Below are positions 1 through 12,116 of a stretch of 64,000 bases of DNA, in pieces. Both the position numbers and the translations under genes were made by a program. Under the pieces are notes generated by a model. That model did no database searches. It worked only from the letters and a program-made list of their open reading frames with translations, and was not told where the DNA came from. The first letter of the stretch is position 1; each line of letters begins with the position of its first letter. The stretch is from positions 1,610,301,728 to 1,610,365,727 of the forward strand of contig NC_056725.1 of NCBI RefSeq assembly GCF_019279795.1. Reading direction: 5' to 3'. The DNA is from Protopterus annectens (lineage: Eukaryota; Chordata; Ceratodontiformes; Protopteridae).

Positions 1-600
1 ACTATCGCTCCTATTGTAATCCATACCGTTCCAACCCATGACTACCTGACCTACAATCGGACTACCATTAAACTGCCTATTTATCGCACTTACCATTTCT
101 TTCCTTCTTTCTTAGTTCTCATCTTTAAATGACTTAAAATCTCATCTATAGATCATTTTCTTTTTATGATCGCTTTATTACTTTTTCCTCTCTAGCTCTC
201 TGCAATTTCCTTTTCTGATTCTTTCATAATGTTTGAAATACTTTGAATAGGCTACCTGTATATATACTTACCATGTTGTTATTTAAACTGGTACTAAATT
301 TCTGATTCACTTGTACCTATCTCGTATGTTACTACAGCAAGGCACAAAGGTATGCTACTATTTACATAACGTTTGTTATAGATTTGTTCTATGAACTACT
401 ATGTGGAAAGACTGAATTTGCTTTCACAATTAATTTTAATTATTCTTTGAAAGTTACTTTGAGGTCAGTTATACTCTGTTATCTGGGTCTGGGTTGTGCC
501 TAAAAAAGATTCTATGTCCAGAGCACTCACTCATTTAACACATATAAAGTTAAAATGAATTTGACTCCTTTTTATAATTGGTTCTTTGGTTAGTATTTAT
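1..600. other. AT-rich stretch without recognised feature
   Basis: No reading frame, repeat or RNA signature is recognisable on either strand. It is probably unique or very old decayed repeat DNA. Confidence 0.5.
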
Positions 601-604
601 ATTT

Positions 605-720
605 CAACTTAGAGATACTCTCTAGCAGATATTAACACGGTACTCTCCACTGGAGCAGAAGGCTGTGGGTTCTATTCCCTCACCAGGTAGATTCTATTTA
701 CTATGTATATAAAACATATC
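605..720 (+). repeat. SINE-A copy 1, tRNA-like 5' head (split)
   Basis: This is the head of a tRNA-derived SINE. The B-box-like GGTTCTATTCC lies near 670-680. The preceding stretch aligns by eye to the SINE-A head at 30915-30990 (shared GCAGAAG...GT.GGTT..ATTC pattern). The body of the same SINE resumes at about 4045, after an L2-type LINE. The tRNA of origin is not identifiable. The family resembles the V-SINE group by its central block, which is a tentative assignment. Confidence 0.6.
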
Positions 721-863
721 CTAAACACCCTATCTAAACTAGCCCTCACTGGAGACATCCATCCTATCCCTGGTCCTCTCAAATCCAACCCAACCACTGC
801 CCATTGTCCAAGCAACCCCCCCATAACTCATAGCCAACAAAAAAAAACACTGACCAACTTATA

Positions 864-1232
864 ATGTCCCTAAACATCAGAAGCATAAGCAATAAAATCC
901 AAGATCTACATGCCAGCATAAGCGTATATTTCCCAGATATTCTCTTCCTAACTGAAACCTGGCTCAAACCGCACATCAAAAGTGAGGAAATACTTCCACC
1001 TGAATATAACATCCTTCGCGTAGACAGATTGTCCAAAAAAGGAGGTGGTGTAGAATTGATATTTAATCACCACCTCAATATCCAACTCCTGAACACATCT
1101 GCCTCTCATTACAACAATGAAGAAATCCTTTATGCCAATCTCAAACTAAACCCAAACAAAACAATCATTATCATAGGATGCTATTTCCCACCAGGGCAAA
1201 ATATAACACTCCTAGACAATCTCTTGAGCTAG
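864..1232 (+). pseudogene. L2-type endonuclease domain, N-terminal part
   Basis: The 122-residue open stretch is the N-terminal half of an exonuclease-endonuclease-phosphatase (APE-type) domain that nicks target DNA for reverse transcription. LNIRSISNKI (residues 3-12) supplies the family Asn, and LTETWLKP (about 29-36) the catalytic Glu. RLSKKGGGV follows at about 55-63. A TAG at 1230-1232 ends the frame, but homology continues in the same frame with LGDFNIN and an LDWIL block, so the stop is a disabling mutation. The ATG at 864 is not a real start, because homology extends upstream to the 2A-like motif. Confidence 0.85.
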
Positions 1233-3657
1233 GCTAGTCTATCTCTACCCCAGGAAACCATCATTCTTGGCGACTTTAACATCAACTGACTATCTTGTAA
1301 TAACAATCTCCCAACCCTTCATCTAAATCTCCATGGGTTCATTCAACTCATCCAGTCCCTGACCCGAATCAATAAAAACCCTAACAATCATACCTTACTT
1401 GACTGGATCCTAGTCAACAAAGCCCCTCACTCCTACCTAGCAGGCTGCTTACCTGACAGTCTCAGTGACCACTTCCCCACTTTCCTAATTAGGCACCACA
1501 CAAACAGTCTCAAGCCCATTATCCACAGGCAAATACAGAACAAGTCCAACTTCAACCCCAACTCCTTCATCTCCTCCCTGCAAAAAATTAACTGGTCACC
1601 ATTAAAATACCTCAACCTAGAAAAGGCTGTCCACTTCTTCAACAGTACCTTCCTCTCCATCCTAAACACCCATGCTCCTCTAAGAAATGCCAAAGTCAGA
1701 TCCAGGCATGTGACATGGTTATAAAAGACCAGCAGAATCCTAATGAAATCCAGAGATAAAGCCTGGTAGCACTGGCGCCTAACAAAAAATAACTCGGATA
1801 GGCAATCCTTCCTTGAACTGCTCAATAAGATCAAAAAGCAAATAAAATTAGACAAATCCCTCTACTATAAATCAACCCAAAACTCTGCCAACCATAATCT
1901 TAAGCAATTCTTGTCCACTATTAACTCTATCCTCCACCCAGGGAAGGTTGACACCCCCCCCCCCGGCTGTCCATTCCCAACTCCTCCAGCAGTATTGCTA
2001 AATCCTTCAACAAACACTTCACTGAAACTATGACATCTCTAAACAAACAACACTTCCCTACATCAACCCCCCCAACTCCTAACTCTAAACCCCCCACTCC
2101 TCTTTTCTTCTTCACCTCAGTACCGTCCTCCAACATAAAAAGACTTTTGTCAAAACTTAAACCCACCAAACTCGCAGCTGACAACCTCCCCTCTGAATAC
2201 TTGAAAATTGCTGCTGATGCACTAGCTTACCCAATTTCAATTCTAATCAACCATTCCATAACAGAAGGCTATGTTCCCTCGATATGGAAAATATCCCACA
2301 TCATTCCACTCCACAAAGGCACCCCCTCCACTGACCTCTCCAATTACCGCCCCATTGCTATCCTCTCCCCTCTCTCCAAGATACTTGAAAAATGTATCAA
2401 CACCCAGGTCTCCAACTACCTCCTAGCTAATAATCTCCTCTCCAAAACCCAACATGGTTTCAGGCCATATCACAGCACAACCTCTGCTCTGCTCTCCTTC
2501 ACCTCATCACAAAATCAATGGCCTCTTTTCTACTGCCGTATTTCTAGATCTCTCATAGGCCTATGACATGGTATCTACTGTCTACACCCCCCAACCTCTC
2601 CTTCTCACAATCATCCTGCAACTGGTTCCACAGCTATCTACACAGATGCCAGCAATCAGTAATCTGGGATGATAACCTATCATCTCACCTCCCAGTTACT
2701 CTCGGAGTTCCCCAAGGGTCTATCCTTGGCCCTCTGCTATTCTCATTTTTCATTAACAACCTACATACTGCCACCACACAAGCATCTCTTATACAGTACG
2801 CAGATGACTCTACTCTCATCTGCTCTGCCCCCACTCTACCAGAACTCCAACAAATCACACAGGAATCATTCTCTTCTGTAGAAAGCTGGCTATCCAATGC
2901 TCAACTCCTACTCAACCCAAATAAGACCAAACTTCTCCTGTTCCAACCTTCCAAATCCACACAAAACACCCCCCACTTCAACATTCTCACCAAAGACAAT
3001 ACCAACATCTCTCCATCAGAACACACAAAATTACTCAGTGTGGAGATTTAAAATAAACTTATATTCGATGCCCACATATCTCTCACAATAAAAAAAGTTC
3101 ACAAGAAACTTGGTGCATTATATCGAAGCCACCAGTTCCTAACCAAGTCGGCTAGAATCTCCATAGCCAATTCCCAGCTAATCTCTACCCTATTCTATGC
3201 ATCTCCCATACTTACTAACCTTAGACAGACAGACCTACACAAGCTGGATGCTTGTTACAACAAAATTGCTAAATTTACCACTGCGGCCTCCTACTGCAGC
3301 CATCATTGTATCTCCCTTAAAGAACTAAACTGGCTAGAACTCCCACAACTCCTTCACTTTAATCAACTCACCCTCGCTCATAAACTTATTAACCACCCCC
3401 ACAACATCCCATCCCTTCAAACCCTTCTCCAACCCTATCACTTCACAAGGCCCCTACAATCAAGCAACAAAAATCAACTCATTGTTATCAAACCCAAAAA
3501 CTCAGCAGAAGAAGCCCTGTTTTCCTGTACCATATCTAAACTTTGGAACAATCTTCCCCCCTCCTTAACTACTCTACCTTCCAGCAGCCTTTTCAAGACT
3601 GTGATCAAATCCCACTTAAATTTGCACTGGCTTTGTCCTTGCTCTAATCCAGACTAG
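1233..3657 (+). pseudogene. L2-type endonuclease C-terminus, reverse transcriptase and C-terminal domain (broken)
   Basis: The rest of the LINE polyprotein is spread over all three frames. The RT N-terminus with LPSEYLKIAADA and SHIIPLHKG is open at 2030-2566. The FRPYHSTTSALL finger block lies at about 2460. The motif A region near 2545 is damaged: the expected LDLSKAFD is unreadable. Motif B (GVPQGSILGPLLF) is near 2707 and motif C (YADDSTLIC) near 2797. The C-terminal LDACYNKIAKFTT and LNWLELP block lies at 3247-3350. The frame ends at a stop near 3655 after CSNPD. It should be inactive because of frameshifts and internal stops. Confidence 0.85.
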
Positions 3658-4044
3658 CACCCCCACCCCTACCCCCCCCCACTTAGACTCTTAACCCAAC
3701 TATACTACCACGACTACTAATCACAGTCAGAATAAGCTAGTTGAATGTGCGTACTTTAAAAATTGTCTGACAACTTTGTTACAACTTTTATTATAGACGA
3801 CAATAAGCTATCTTAGCTTGCAACATTTACTGTATATACTGTTGATAATCAATATCTAGTTACTGTATCAAAGCCAACAACCTGTAATGTTGTTTACTAT
3901 TGCTGCAGCTTTGTATCTCTATTTATCATGTACATGTGGAGCTTTTCTCCCCGGGCATCTGCTAAAAAAGGACCTGCATCCAGTCGGAATTTCCTGGTAA
4001 AGAAATGTAAATAAATAAATAAATAAATAAATAAAATAAATAAG

Positions 4045-4350
4045 AAGAATTGATGTCAATGTAATGCATCTTGGGGAGGGAGGGGTTGCACTCACGACTT
4101 TGTCGTCCTTCAGAAGAGACATTAAACCATTGTCCTCTCTGTTTGAGTTAGTGGTAGTTTAGGTGGATGTAGAAGATCCCCTAGCAGCCATCAAAAAGAA
4201 CAAGGTAAGTTCCTCAATGCCCTGGCCAAATTCCCCCTAGTTGCATAAATACCACATCAGTTGTCCCTTGAGAAGAGGCATTAGCTTACTGGGACTAACC
4301 CGGACAAAAAGGGATAAACAAATAAAAATAGATAAATAAATAATAAATAA
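4045..4350 (+). repeat. SINE-A copy 1, body and LINE-like tail
   Basis: The central block GTCGTCCTTCAGAAGAGACA near 4100 and GTGGATGTAGAAGATCCC near 4163 match the copy at 31045-31130. The tail (about 4190-4350) matches 38430-38583: TGGCCAAATTCC, AAGAGGCATTAGC, then GGGACTAACCCGGACAAA and a (TAAA)n-like end. The tail also resembles the 3' end of the L2-type LINEs (GGACTAGCCCGGTCAACAAA at 21978-21997), which suggests an L2/SINE partnership. Confidence 0.65.
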
Positions 4351-5146
4351 ATAACTGTTCAAGAGCTGGTGTATATAAGTAGTGGAGGTGTAGGGTTCAT
4401 TCTCTTGCACTGATGACAGAGTGGAGCAGTTTTTTATTCTGATTGTTTTCCCCTGAATGCTGTTCATGTTCACTAGATTTCACTCATTTGAGATCACACT
4501 TGTGAGAGGTGATCACAAATAAGATACATACTTGTCAGACAGTCACATGGATAACTGCACTTCCTCTTGTCCTGTATTTACTTTAGTAATAGATCTTCTG
4601 TAGCCTGCCATCCCCATGCCCATGACTACATATGTACAGAGCATGGCAATGCAACAAGCAGGCATTCCACTGAGGGTTGACATGTCCGTTCTCATGAATA
4701 TTTGGAGGTGGATTTATTGAAAAACAGATAACTAAATGACCAACTCATTATAATAATAATAACAAATATATATTTTTTGTTGCTATTGTTGTCTCTGAAA
4801 CATGACATCCAAGGCAATAACCTCATCTGCCCCACCCTTCTTATCATTATACTGTGTTCTTAAGTGTGATGTGGTACCCTATTTGATAGACACTTGGGGT
4901 TGCGGTACCGTATTTGGTAGACACTTGGGGACAGAGTTTCCCTGATTCAGAACTTCTCAGACACTGTTTGCAGTACAACTTTGAAATGAATGTGCTGAGG
5001 TGCATAGGCACCAAATGCCTAATCAACAAGTCTGTAGAGTAAAATTTAAAAACAGAGATATAATGATAGAAGACAATATGTAATGCCTAACTAATTAAAT
5101 AAGAACTGAAAGCATTAAGGCTGGCAACTTAGCACTCGACAACAGA
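4351..5146. other. AT-rich stretch; short 35-bp tandem pair
   Basis: No gene is seen. A two-unit repeat (GGTACC.TATTTG.TAGACACTTGGGG, period about 35) lies at about 4872-4934. The rest looks unique. Confidence 0.5.
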
Positions 5147-5972
5147 ATTAATATTGAGATTTTATTCAAGAAGACTTTCATTTTCTTGTTAGTGGGCATG
5201 TAATGTGAAGGAATATTTGCATAAAACTCCTATTTACAACAGTCTAATCAGAAAAGAACCTTTTAGTGATAGCATGCCAATTAGATTCAGGTAAGCTTTC
5301 AAGGGAAACTACTCTTTTCAAACTACAAAGCAAATATAAAAAAATATTCCAAAACAAATCTCTTATACATTCAAAATTATGTGGATATAATGATTGGGGT
5401 TTAGCTAAAATAGTATAATTGTAGGGAAATCTTGGTTTTTCTTTGGTTATGTAAAATAGCTTAATGATAAAACATGAATTAAGGTCCTGATAATGTACAT
5501 TCATTATACACAGCTATTTACCGTCTACTTACAACTTAGTAAGTATAGTCCTCACCTTATAAGCTCTTTTACAAACGTTATAATACTTGAACCCAAATGC
5601 TATGCATATGCCCAGTCTCATAAACATATTTAGCTAAAGTATTGCATAACTGTTATTATTTGCCTTAAGATGTTAAGAAATCCTATTATGAAGTCTATTC
5701 ATTTTTTCCAGGGATAAAACACATCACAACCACTCAAATCAGTGTGCATCAACCACTGCTTATACAGCTTTGATAAAAGTTACTACTGATCATTTTGTTC
5801 ATTCCATGATAATTTAGAGCATTACTGCTAATAAAGAAGTGTCAAATGTTATATCATTATCACTCAAAGGTTCTTTTTTGATTAGACTATTGTAAATAAG
5901 AGTTTTATGCAAATATTCCCTCAAATTACATGCCCACAAACAAGAAATTGAAGGTTTTCTAATCACAATATT
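5147..5972. repeat. Long inverted repeat, arms of about 115-125 bp around a 590-bp spacer
   Basis: The left arm (about 5147-5270) and right arm (about 5858-5972) are imperfect reverse complements. GAATATTTGCATAAAACTC appears at 5211 and its complement near 5910. GGGCATG.AAT, AGTCTAATCA and AAGAACCTTT are also shared. The spacer holds no recognisable frame. It could be a foldback element or an inverted duplication. No TSD was found. Confidence 0.7.
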
Positions 5973-8900
5973 GGCTACCATAATACTATGTAGCAAAATA
6001 AGTCAACTGTTTCTTATACTTTTTATACTCCTACAAAGTTTAATAAATGCAGAAATAAAACATGGTATACAATTAGCCTTATTCCACTGAGGGATTCCTA
6101 AAGTATATGCTTCACTATTTAAATAATACATCTCTGACTCCTCATTAACAGCTTATTAAACTAGTTTAATTACTAAATCTAATTTAGAACAAGTATGATA
6201 ATCTGTTTTAGGCTATCTGTCTTTCTTAACAGTTCTGCACCAAATTCTACAATGTCCAGGATGAAAGTGCTCAATAAACAACATTTTTCTACATAGTGAA
6301 TTGAATGCCTGGGGAACACCTTTTCCAGTATTATCCTGTTCTTGGTTAATGTCCAGAATATTCCCAAGGATCTTTAAAATTATCCTTTAGGAACACTACT
6401 TTCAACAGGCATGGGATTAGAATTTTTTAATTTAATAGGTTGTTAACTGATGCTTACTGATACTTATGTTCTATGTATTTTAAAGAAATGCACCACCATT
6501 AATAAATACATACATTCACAAATGCAGTTCTGTGCTGAATGCATTTCCAATCAGATGTTAAGGGAACACAGTAACATTTTAAAGCTTTCAAAAGCTATTC
6601 CCTTATACGCATGCTAATTCACCATGCAGGGTAGTAAATCTAATATGCCTTATAAATAAGTAATCTCTTTTTATGCAATGAATGAGACAGTAGGCTTTAT
6701 TTTTGTAAGAAGTTGCATGGATGTGAGGCACTACTGTATAATCATGCTGTCACTTTTTAGCAGAAATTGCAATGGAAACAAAACAGATTATGGCCCTGAA
6801 TGTTTTCAAAATAGTCATGTTCAAATTCATTTTTCATATAATAATAATACTAATACTAATAATAATAATAATATTAATAATCATAAATAGATAAAAAAAC
6901 AATCTTGCTATACAGTAACCAAGTTCAGGTGTGTAAGTCATACTTGTGTTTAATGCAACTATGTAAATAAGCTGTATCAGATGTCACCACCAATTTACCT
7001 TCAGTAATATTTAGTGATCAAAAAACTGTGAAAAACTGGTGGAAAGATGAACAACGACTAGCAGAATTCAAATGCAAACTTTGCGGTTCTGAAGATGTTT
7101 TGCTAAAAATAGGAACGAACATGCTTAACTTCTTTTACTGAGTTTTAGAAGGTATTAAAGTTTGTATTGTAATTTTGCTGGTCGTCCATTTTCTACCAGT
7201 TTTCCCAGTTTTTGGTTGGTGTTTTCTTAAATGTGTGGATTTCTAGTGTGCAATATTTAATGATGATATCATATTCAAAATCTACAAAATATGTCTCTTA
7301 TAAATCTAGCCCAATTTAAAATACAGTCTAAACTGTACTATAATGTCTCCATAAAACTGTCTCCACCATGGAAGATAGGATGGAAAGATAGATTGTTCTT
7401 CCTTATGTGTTTTTGGAATACTGACATATAAATGACACTCTAAATATTGTAGTTATTCTTTCACAGTCAACACATTTGAAATGAATATGAGTGAGTGACT
7501 AAATGTATTTTAATTACTCATTATAAAGTTCTACTTCCATTATTACCTCAGTTGTCTTGATTATAATATTACAATATGTGTGATGTCTAATATAGAGTTC
7601 TTTATTTTACTGCAAATTATTATACCTATAAAGTTCATGACACTGAACAAACAGCAAGTCTGTCAATAAATATAAAATTCACATGAAACAAATTTGCATA
7701 TCCAGTAAGTTTTTCTTCAAAATTCAATGCAAATTTACATTACTTGCAAACTTATTTAAAACAAATAATTCTTTTGTGTTAACATCATTGGTACAAAGTT
7801 TATATCAAAGTCAAAAAGTGGATATTGTGACTCAATCAAAGCTAGTGAAGAAGGACTAATGACATGGGGGCAGATATCCGCTTTTATCCTACTGAGTTTT
7901 GATGCCTTGTTTGTTGTTTTCTGCTTTGATTTACACCATCATTAGGAAACTGGATTTGGATTTGTTCTTTGAGATATCCAGATTTGTTAATATTGTACAA
8001 CTTACCTGAAGATTGTTATGTAGCACTGCTGTTTTCTTCTATATCTTGCTGCAATAAGAACACTGGTCCACAAAATTTTCTTCGTCCTCCTCTTCTTGTG
8101 CCTCAGTTTGTCAGGACTTCCTCATTGGTTGCCAGTTACTAATTATTATGCTCTTTGAGGAAATGTTGGTAGTACGACAGTTAAATGCCTTATCATGCAT
8201 GTTAAATGAACTGCAGTAATGTTTTTAAATCCACAGACATTGAATGACTAGATTATTCATGATGTGCATTGTCATTGTGATATGCAATGTCATTGCCTTT
8301 GTGTTCTTATTGTTAATTCACTCTCTCCACATTATTATTTTCTAACTTTGACCCATTAGTACACATCAGTAACTGAATAATATCTTCACTTAGCTCTGCA
8401 ACCTACTTCCACTTAAATATCTATCTAGTATATCCATCTAGTACTGACAGTGATTGCGGCATACAGGAACAATAGGCTCTTCATAGAGTAGGTAAACCAT
8501 GTCTAACTAGAAGCTTAGGTGCTCAAAGGCACTGTCAGGGAAGATGGATGTACCCATCAAAGATACTGCTGTAGGTGTCCTTGGGTGGGACAACACCTCA
8601 GCAGGCCACCACTTCCTGGTAGGACTCATAAACAAGTGCATGGAAATGTGTACTCAGAGGTGGAGGGTTTTGTGATTCCCTGTAATGATGTGGGTAGCCC
8701 TTTTTCTATGAGTTAGGGTGAGGTAGTTACCTGAATGCCAGCAGAAGATTCCACAGTGTCTCCCTGAATGATATACCACACAATGGCTCTCCATCAACAC
8801 ATCTGAAGGTTCCTCACTGCCAGGGAATAAGTGGGCTTAAGACTGATAAGGAGGGGCTTGATGGTTGGCAGGAAGTGTTGGAAAAGATGTGTAAAACATC

Positions 8901-9440
8901 CACATAGTATTGATCATGTCTAAAATTTCTGATTTTCAAAAATACCTTAATATTCTCCTACAGAATTTTATTCTTCATATAAGAAACTCTTGTAGTTGAC
9001 CACTGCATACCAGGACATAGTTTTTCAGAATGTGGTATTGAGGGTCAAAAGTCAGTTGCATATAAAAGCATCAAGGGTCTATTTTAGTTGCAGCTAGGCT
9101 TTAAAAGTCACACATTGCCAATACACTGTTGAATCCTAATTCTCTTCAGTTGTATAATGATAATCTGACCACTCTTAGATTTGTAATAATTTGCAACTTC
9201 ACCTCATCATACATAGTTGTTTCGAACAGGTTGTTATTAGACTCAAACAAAGGTTTGAAATATCTGTCAGTCCAGCCTTACTAAAGTTATTAAATATGTA
9301 GTAAATTTGAATAACATTTAAAAAATCGAATCATGCATTATCAAATATGATCACAAAATTTAAGACACTCTAGTCCAAGAGCAGTATATTTTCTGAAATT
9401 GGAATACATAGATAGATGGAACAATAGATAGACTAGTATA
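5973..9440. other. Long AT-rich stretch, nothing recognised
   Basis: Apart from a short (AAT/AATA)n tract at about 6837-6890, no repeat family, RNA or protein signature is visible. Reading frames are short and show no conserved motif. Confidence 0.5.
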
Positions 9441-9446
9441 TATATA

Positions 9447-9448
<2 letters not shown>

Positions 9449-9498
<50 letters not shown>
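9449..9498. repeat. (AGAT)n microsatellite
   Basis: About twelve perfect tetranucleotide units. Confidence 0.95.
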
Positions 9499-9499
<1 letters not shown>

Positions 9500-9742
9500 G
9501 AGACAGATTTTAAGCTGCAATGATTTTTCAAAGTTTTCCTCTAGGGGAAAAAAGAAAGTATTTTAATCCTGTAATGTCAAAGTGTAGAAGTTTGTATTTT
9601 ATATTGTTAATTAACAGGATATCTGGCATCAATACAATGTCTGCCTAAAGTAATCATATTTATAACATTTCAGAAGTAATGGCAATGTGAATTAACTAAA
9701 ATATCATTAAAGGGAACAACAACCCCACGTCACTGTATGGGG

Positions 9743-9744
<2 letters not shown>

Positions 9745-9817
<73 letters not shown>

Positions 9818-9878
9818 AAACTAATAGTTATGGCCTTTTGAATATTAAAAAGGGATCCATATATATATATATATATGT

Positions 9879-9938
<60 letters not shown>
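9745..9938. repeat. (AC)n and (AT)n microsatellites
   Basis: (AC)n runs from 9745 to 9812 and (AT)n from 9859 to 9938, interrupted once by GTAG near 9877. Confidence 0.95.
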
Positions 9939-9940
<2 letters not shown>

Positions 9941-10159
9941 GTCTACTTCAAAGCATTGAAAGACCACTTACTTGAATCCTGGCTCATTTAGATGAAATCA
10001 GAGACTCGTCACATCATCAAATTGTTACATCAAAAATCAATGCCCAGGAGTGGAACTACTTGGCCACCATGCAGGTATTTGCTATTTGCCCAATATGGTG
10101 CACTCTTGGAATTAGTATATTTAGTTGGGGGGTGCACTTTCGCTTAAGTGGGCTCAACT

Positions 10160-10197
10160 TTCTGTTTGTCAACAAAGTGATTTTTTGACAAACAGAA
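10160..10197. repeat. Perfect 12-bp hairpin
   Basis: TTCTGTTTGTCA (10160-10171) is the exact complement of TGACAAACAGAA (10186-10197), with a 14-nt loop. It lies just upstream of the complex inverted repeat at 10251-10614. Confidence 0.75.
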
Positions 10198-10250
10198 GTA
10201 TACCCTATATATATATATATATATACAGATATTATTTATATTTATATATG

Positions 10251-10614
10251 GATCCCTATCTAAACATCAACTGTTCACAACAATAGATATTATAACATCG
10301 AACTGGGAGAATCAAAAACCCAGAATATTGAAACCTAAACAATAAGCAAAAAAAACTGTTTTTTTGAATGGAGGCAAGCCCTCCATGCATCCATCAATAG
10401 CCCCTGCTAATTATATATGCAAATGGTAAGATTGTATTATAGTGAGGAAAGGAGCAAAACCCCAATCCCCACTGCATAGTGATCCCAGACAATTACGTTC
10501 TTTCTTGTTTGATATTTTGGGTTTTCAATGTTCCTAGTTCTATGTTATAATGTTAACTATTTAGATGAGAATCCATATTTGGATCTTTATCTAAACATTA
10601 ACTGTTCACAACAG
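10251..10614. repeat. MITE-like imperfect inverted repeat
   Basis: The left arm (about 10259-10333) pairs imperfectly with the right arm (about 10509-10568): ATTATAACAT.GAACT.GG and AAAACCCA.AATAT are shared inverted. The start of the left arm also recurs in direct orientation at 10588-10613 (CTAAACAT.AACTGTTCACAA). No coding capacity is visible. It is probably a non-autonomous element or its decayed composite. Confidence 0.55.
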
Positions 10615-10643
10615 AGATGGTTATATTGTACTTAACTTTCATT

Positions 10644-10790
10644 ATAGGTTTATAGTTCATAGGCAAGTACCAGGATAGCTGCCCTTGCTGGCCATTTTAA
10701 GCCTAGTAAGTTTCTATTTTTGTGCTACCATTTGGTTAGATAGTGGCCTTACCCATCCCATGGTCAATAATTATATATTACCCCTAATGA
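10644..10790 (-). mobile_element. CR1 3'-end fragment
   Basis: The plus strand reads ATAGGTTTATAGTTCATAGG and then a block equivalent to GGCTATCAGCCCTAGGGCC...AAGCCTAG of the CR1 copy at 35308, so this is a short 5'-truncated CR1 end on the minus strand. The higher-coordinate boundary is uncertain. Confidence 0.6.
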
Positions 10791-11136
10791 GAATAACTGG
10801 GATCATACCATAGATAATGTGAGGACACCTCTCTGGCCCAGTAGTCAAGGAGCCTGAATCCTCACCACTGACACTGGAAAGGGACATTCACTTGTAGTAC
10901 AAATGGACACACTCAGTATTTCTAGATGCACACCTCTCTACATCAAGAACAACTTCCCTTGAGACACACAGGGAACACACTGAGTTTGGGGTATGGATCT
11001 GTCTTCCCCCAGGTCATCAATAAAACTCCCCACTGGTACACCTGTAGGGTTAGGTCCTCAGCCGGAGTGTCCAAGCCAAGTCCTCCAGCACCCTCTTTTT
11101 CGTGCCCTGCTCCAAGTACCTGACACACACAAACAC
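10791..11136. other. Stretch without recognised feature
   Basis: It is slightly more GC-rich than its surroundings. Short frames on both strands show no family motif, and no repeat is recognised. Confidence 0.4.
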
Positions 11137-11138
11137 AT

Positions 11139-11191
<53 letters not shown>

Positions 11192-11251
11192 CACACACAT
11201 GCACACACACGCACACACACACGCACACACACACACACAAAACACCTGGGA
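11137..11251. repeat. (CA)n microsatellite with interruptions
   Basis: An (AC)n tract with GCACAC and ATGCACAC interruptions toward the right. All long frames here are low-complexity translation artefacts. Confidence 0.95.
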
Positions 11252-12116
11252 AAGGCTGACACAGCTTTATCTGCTGTGTTAGTTACACTGAGCAATATTA
11301 ATACTAATACAAATGGTAGTAGTTGACCAAGACAGCTAGGCATTCAGGAGTGGCCCACACACTGTCACCAAATAAATATAAATACTTTCTATAAAGTCCA
11401 GCCAGAATAAAAGTTTAAATATATTTAATAATAAATAAAAAACTATGAAAATACTGAAAATAATTTACAGTAAACCACAGAGTTCAAATCACAGGAAATA
11501 TGGAAAATAACATTGATGGACAGACTCAGACAAATAATGAAAAACAATATCTAAACTAAGCTTCACTATATTTTCCTGATTAAATCTAGGAGAATTACTG
11601 TTCCCTACTTACTTAATAGAGCAAGCCAAATGATGTTGTGAACGGTCCTTCTTGTTGTCAGGCCTAAGACAGAATATTCAGTGCTGAGAGCTTTCCCACT
11701 GTAATATCTAAAACATAATTTCTAAGATGGCTGGCAGAATTACCTCGTCTTGTCACCTGACTCTAGGTTCTCACAGTATCCCCTTTTGAAGTTGAGAGAG
11801 GAATTTAGCATAGACATGCAAAAAATGCATAGCTTTTCTAATGTTTATGGCAAGCCTGAGGCCAAGACACAATCATAGCATTTCCCATTTATTTTTACTG
11901 AAGCTAATAAACAGTGCCTTCTTCCAGACCTACTGTGTCCAGTCCTATTCATCACTATGGGATACCATTTTAATGGTTTAACAGCTCATTTACAGTTCCT
12001 TATTTTTCTTAAAGTAAGCAAGCTGGTTAACCTCTGCTCTTTCAAGGTCCTTTGCTAACATATATGCATACAGTCTCACATATAATTCCCTTCTCTGTCC
12101 AGCAGGGCCAACTGTT
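11252..12116. other. Stretch without recognised feature
   Basis: No motif, RNA or repeat is recognised. Confidence 0.45.

Larger units (their letters stand above)
728..4044 (+). mobile_element. L2-type LINE copy 1 (5'-truncated, decayed)
   Basis: Non-LTR retrotransposon. In order it holds a 2A-like motif (GDIHPIPGP, about 754-780), an AP endonuclease start (LNIRSISNKI, LTETWLKP), an endonuclease GDFN motif (about 1270), the RT palm (FRPYHSTTSALL, GVPQGSILGPLLF, YADDSTLIC) and the C-terminal LNWLELP block near 3328. The 3' UTR carries GGAGCTTTTCTCCCCGGGC and ends in an (AAAT)n tail at about 4010-4044. Stops and frameshifts break the reading frame throughout. It matches the better-preserved copy at 16-22 kb domain for domain, but starts just upstream of the 2A-like motif. 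It sits inside SINE-A (605-720 and 4045-4350). Confidence 0.9.

Noticed and set aside
605..700. Candidate functional tRNA gene
   Set aside because: There is a B-box-like element but no cloverleaf could be drawn, and the same head recurs joined to a SINE body at 30915.
10926..11123. 65-residue frame with Pro/Ser-rich end next to the CA repeat
   Set aside because: No motif or homologous copy in the window. The length is within chance expectation.
11050..11343. Several overlapping frames of Cys-Val, His-Thr or Ile-Tyr repeats (also at 30591-31006, 40322-40659, 42445-42746, 52609-52930)
   Set aside because: They are translations of CA/TA microsatellites in all frames, not genes.
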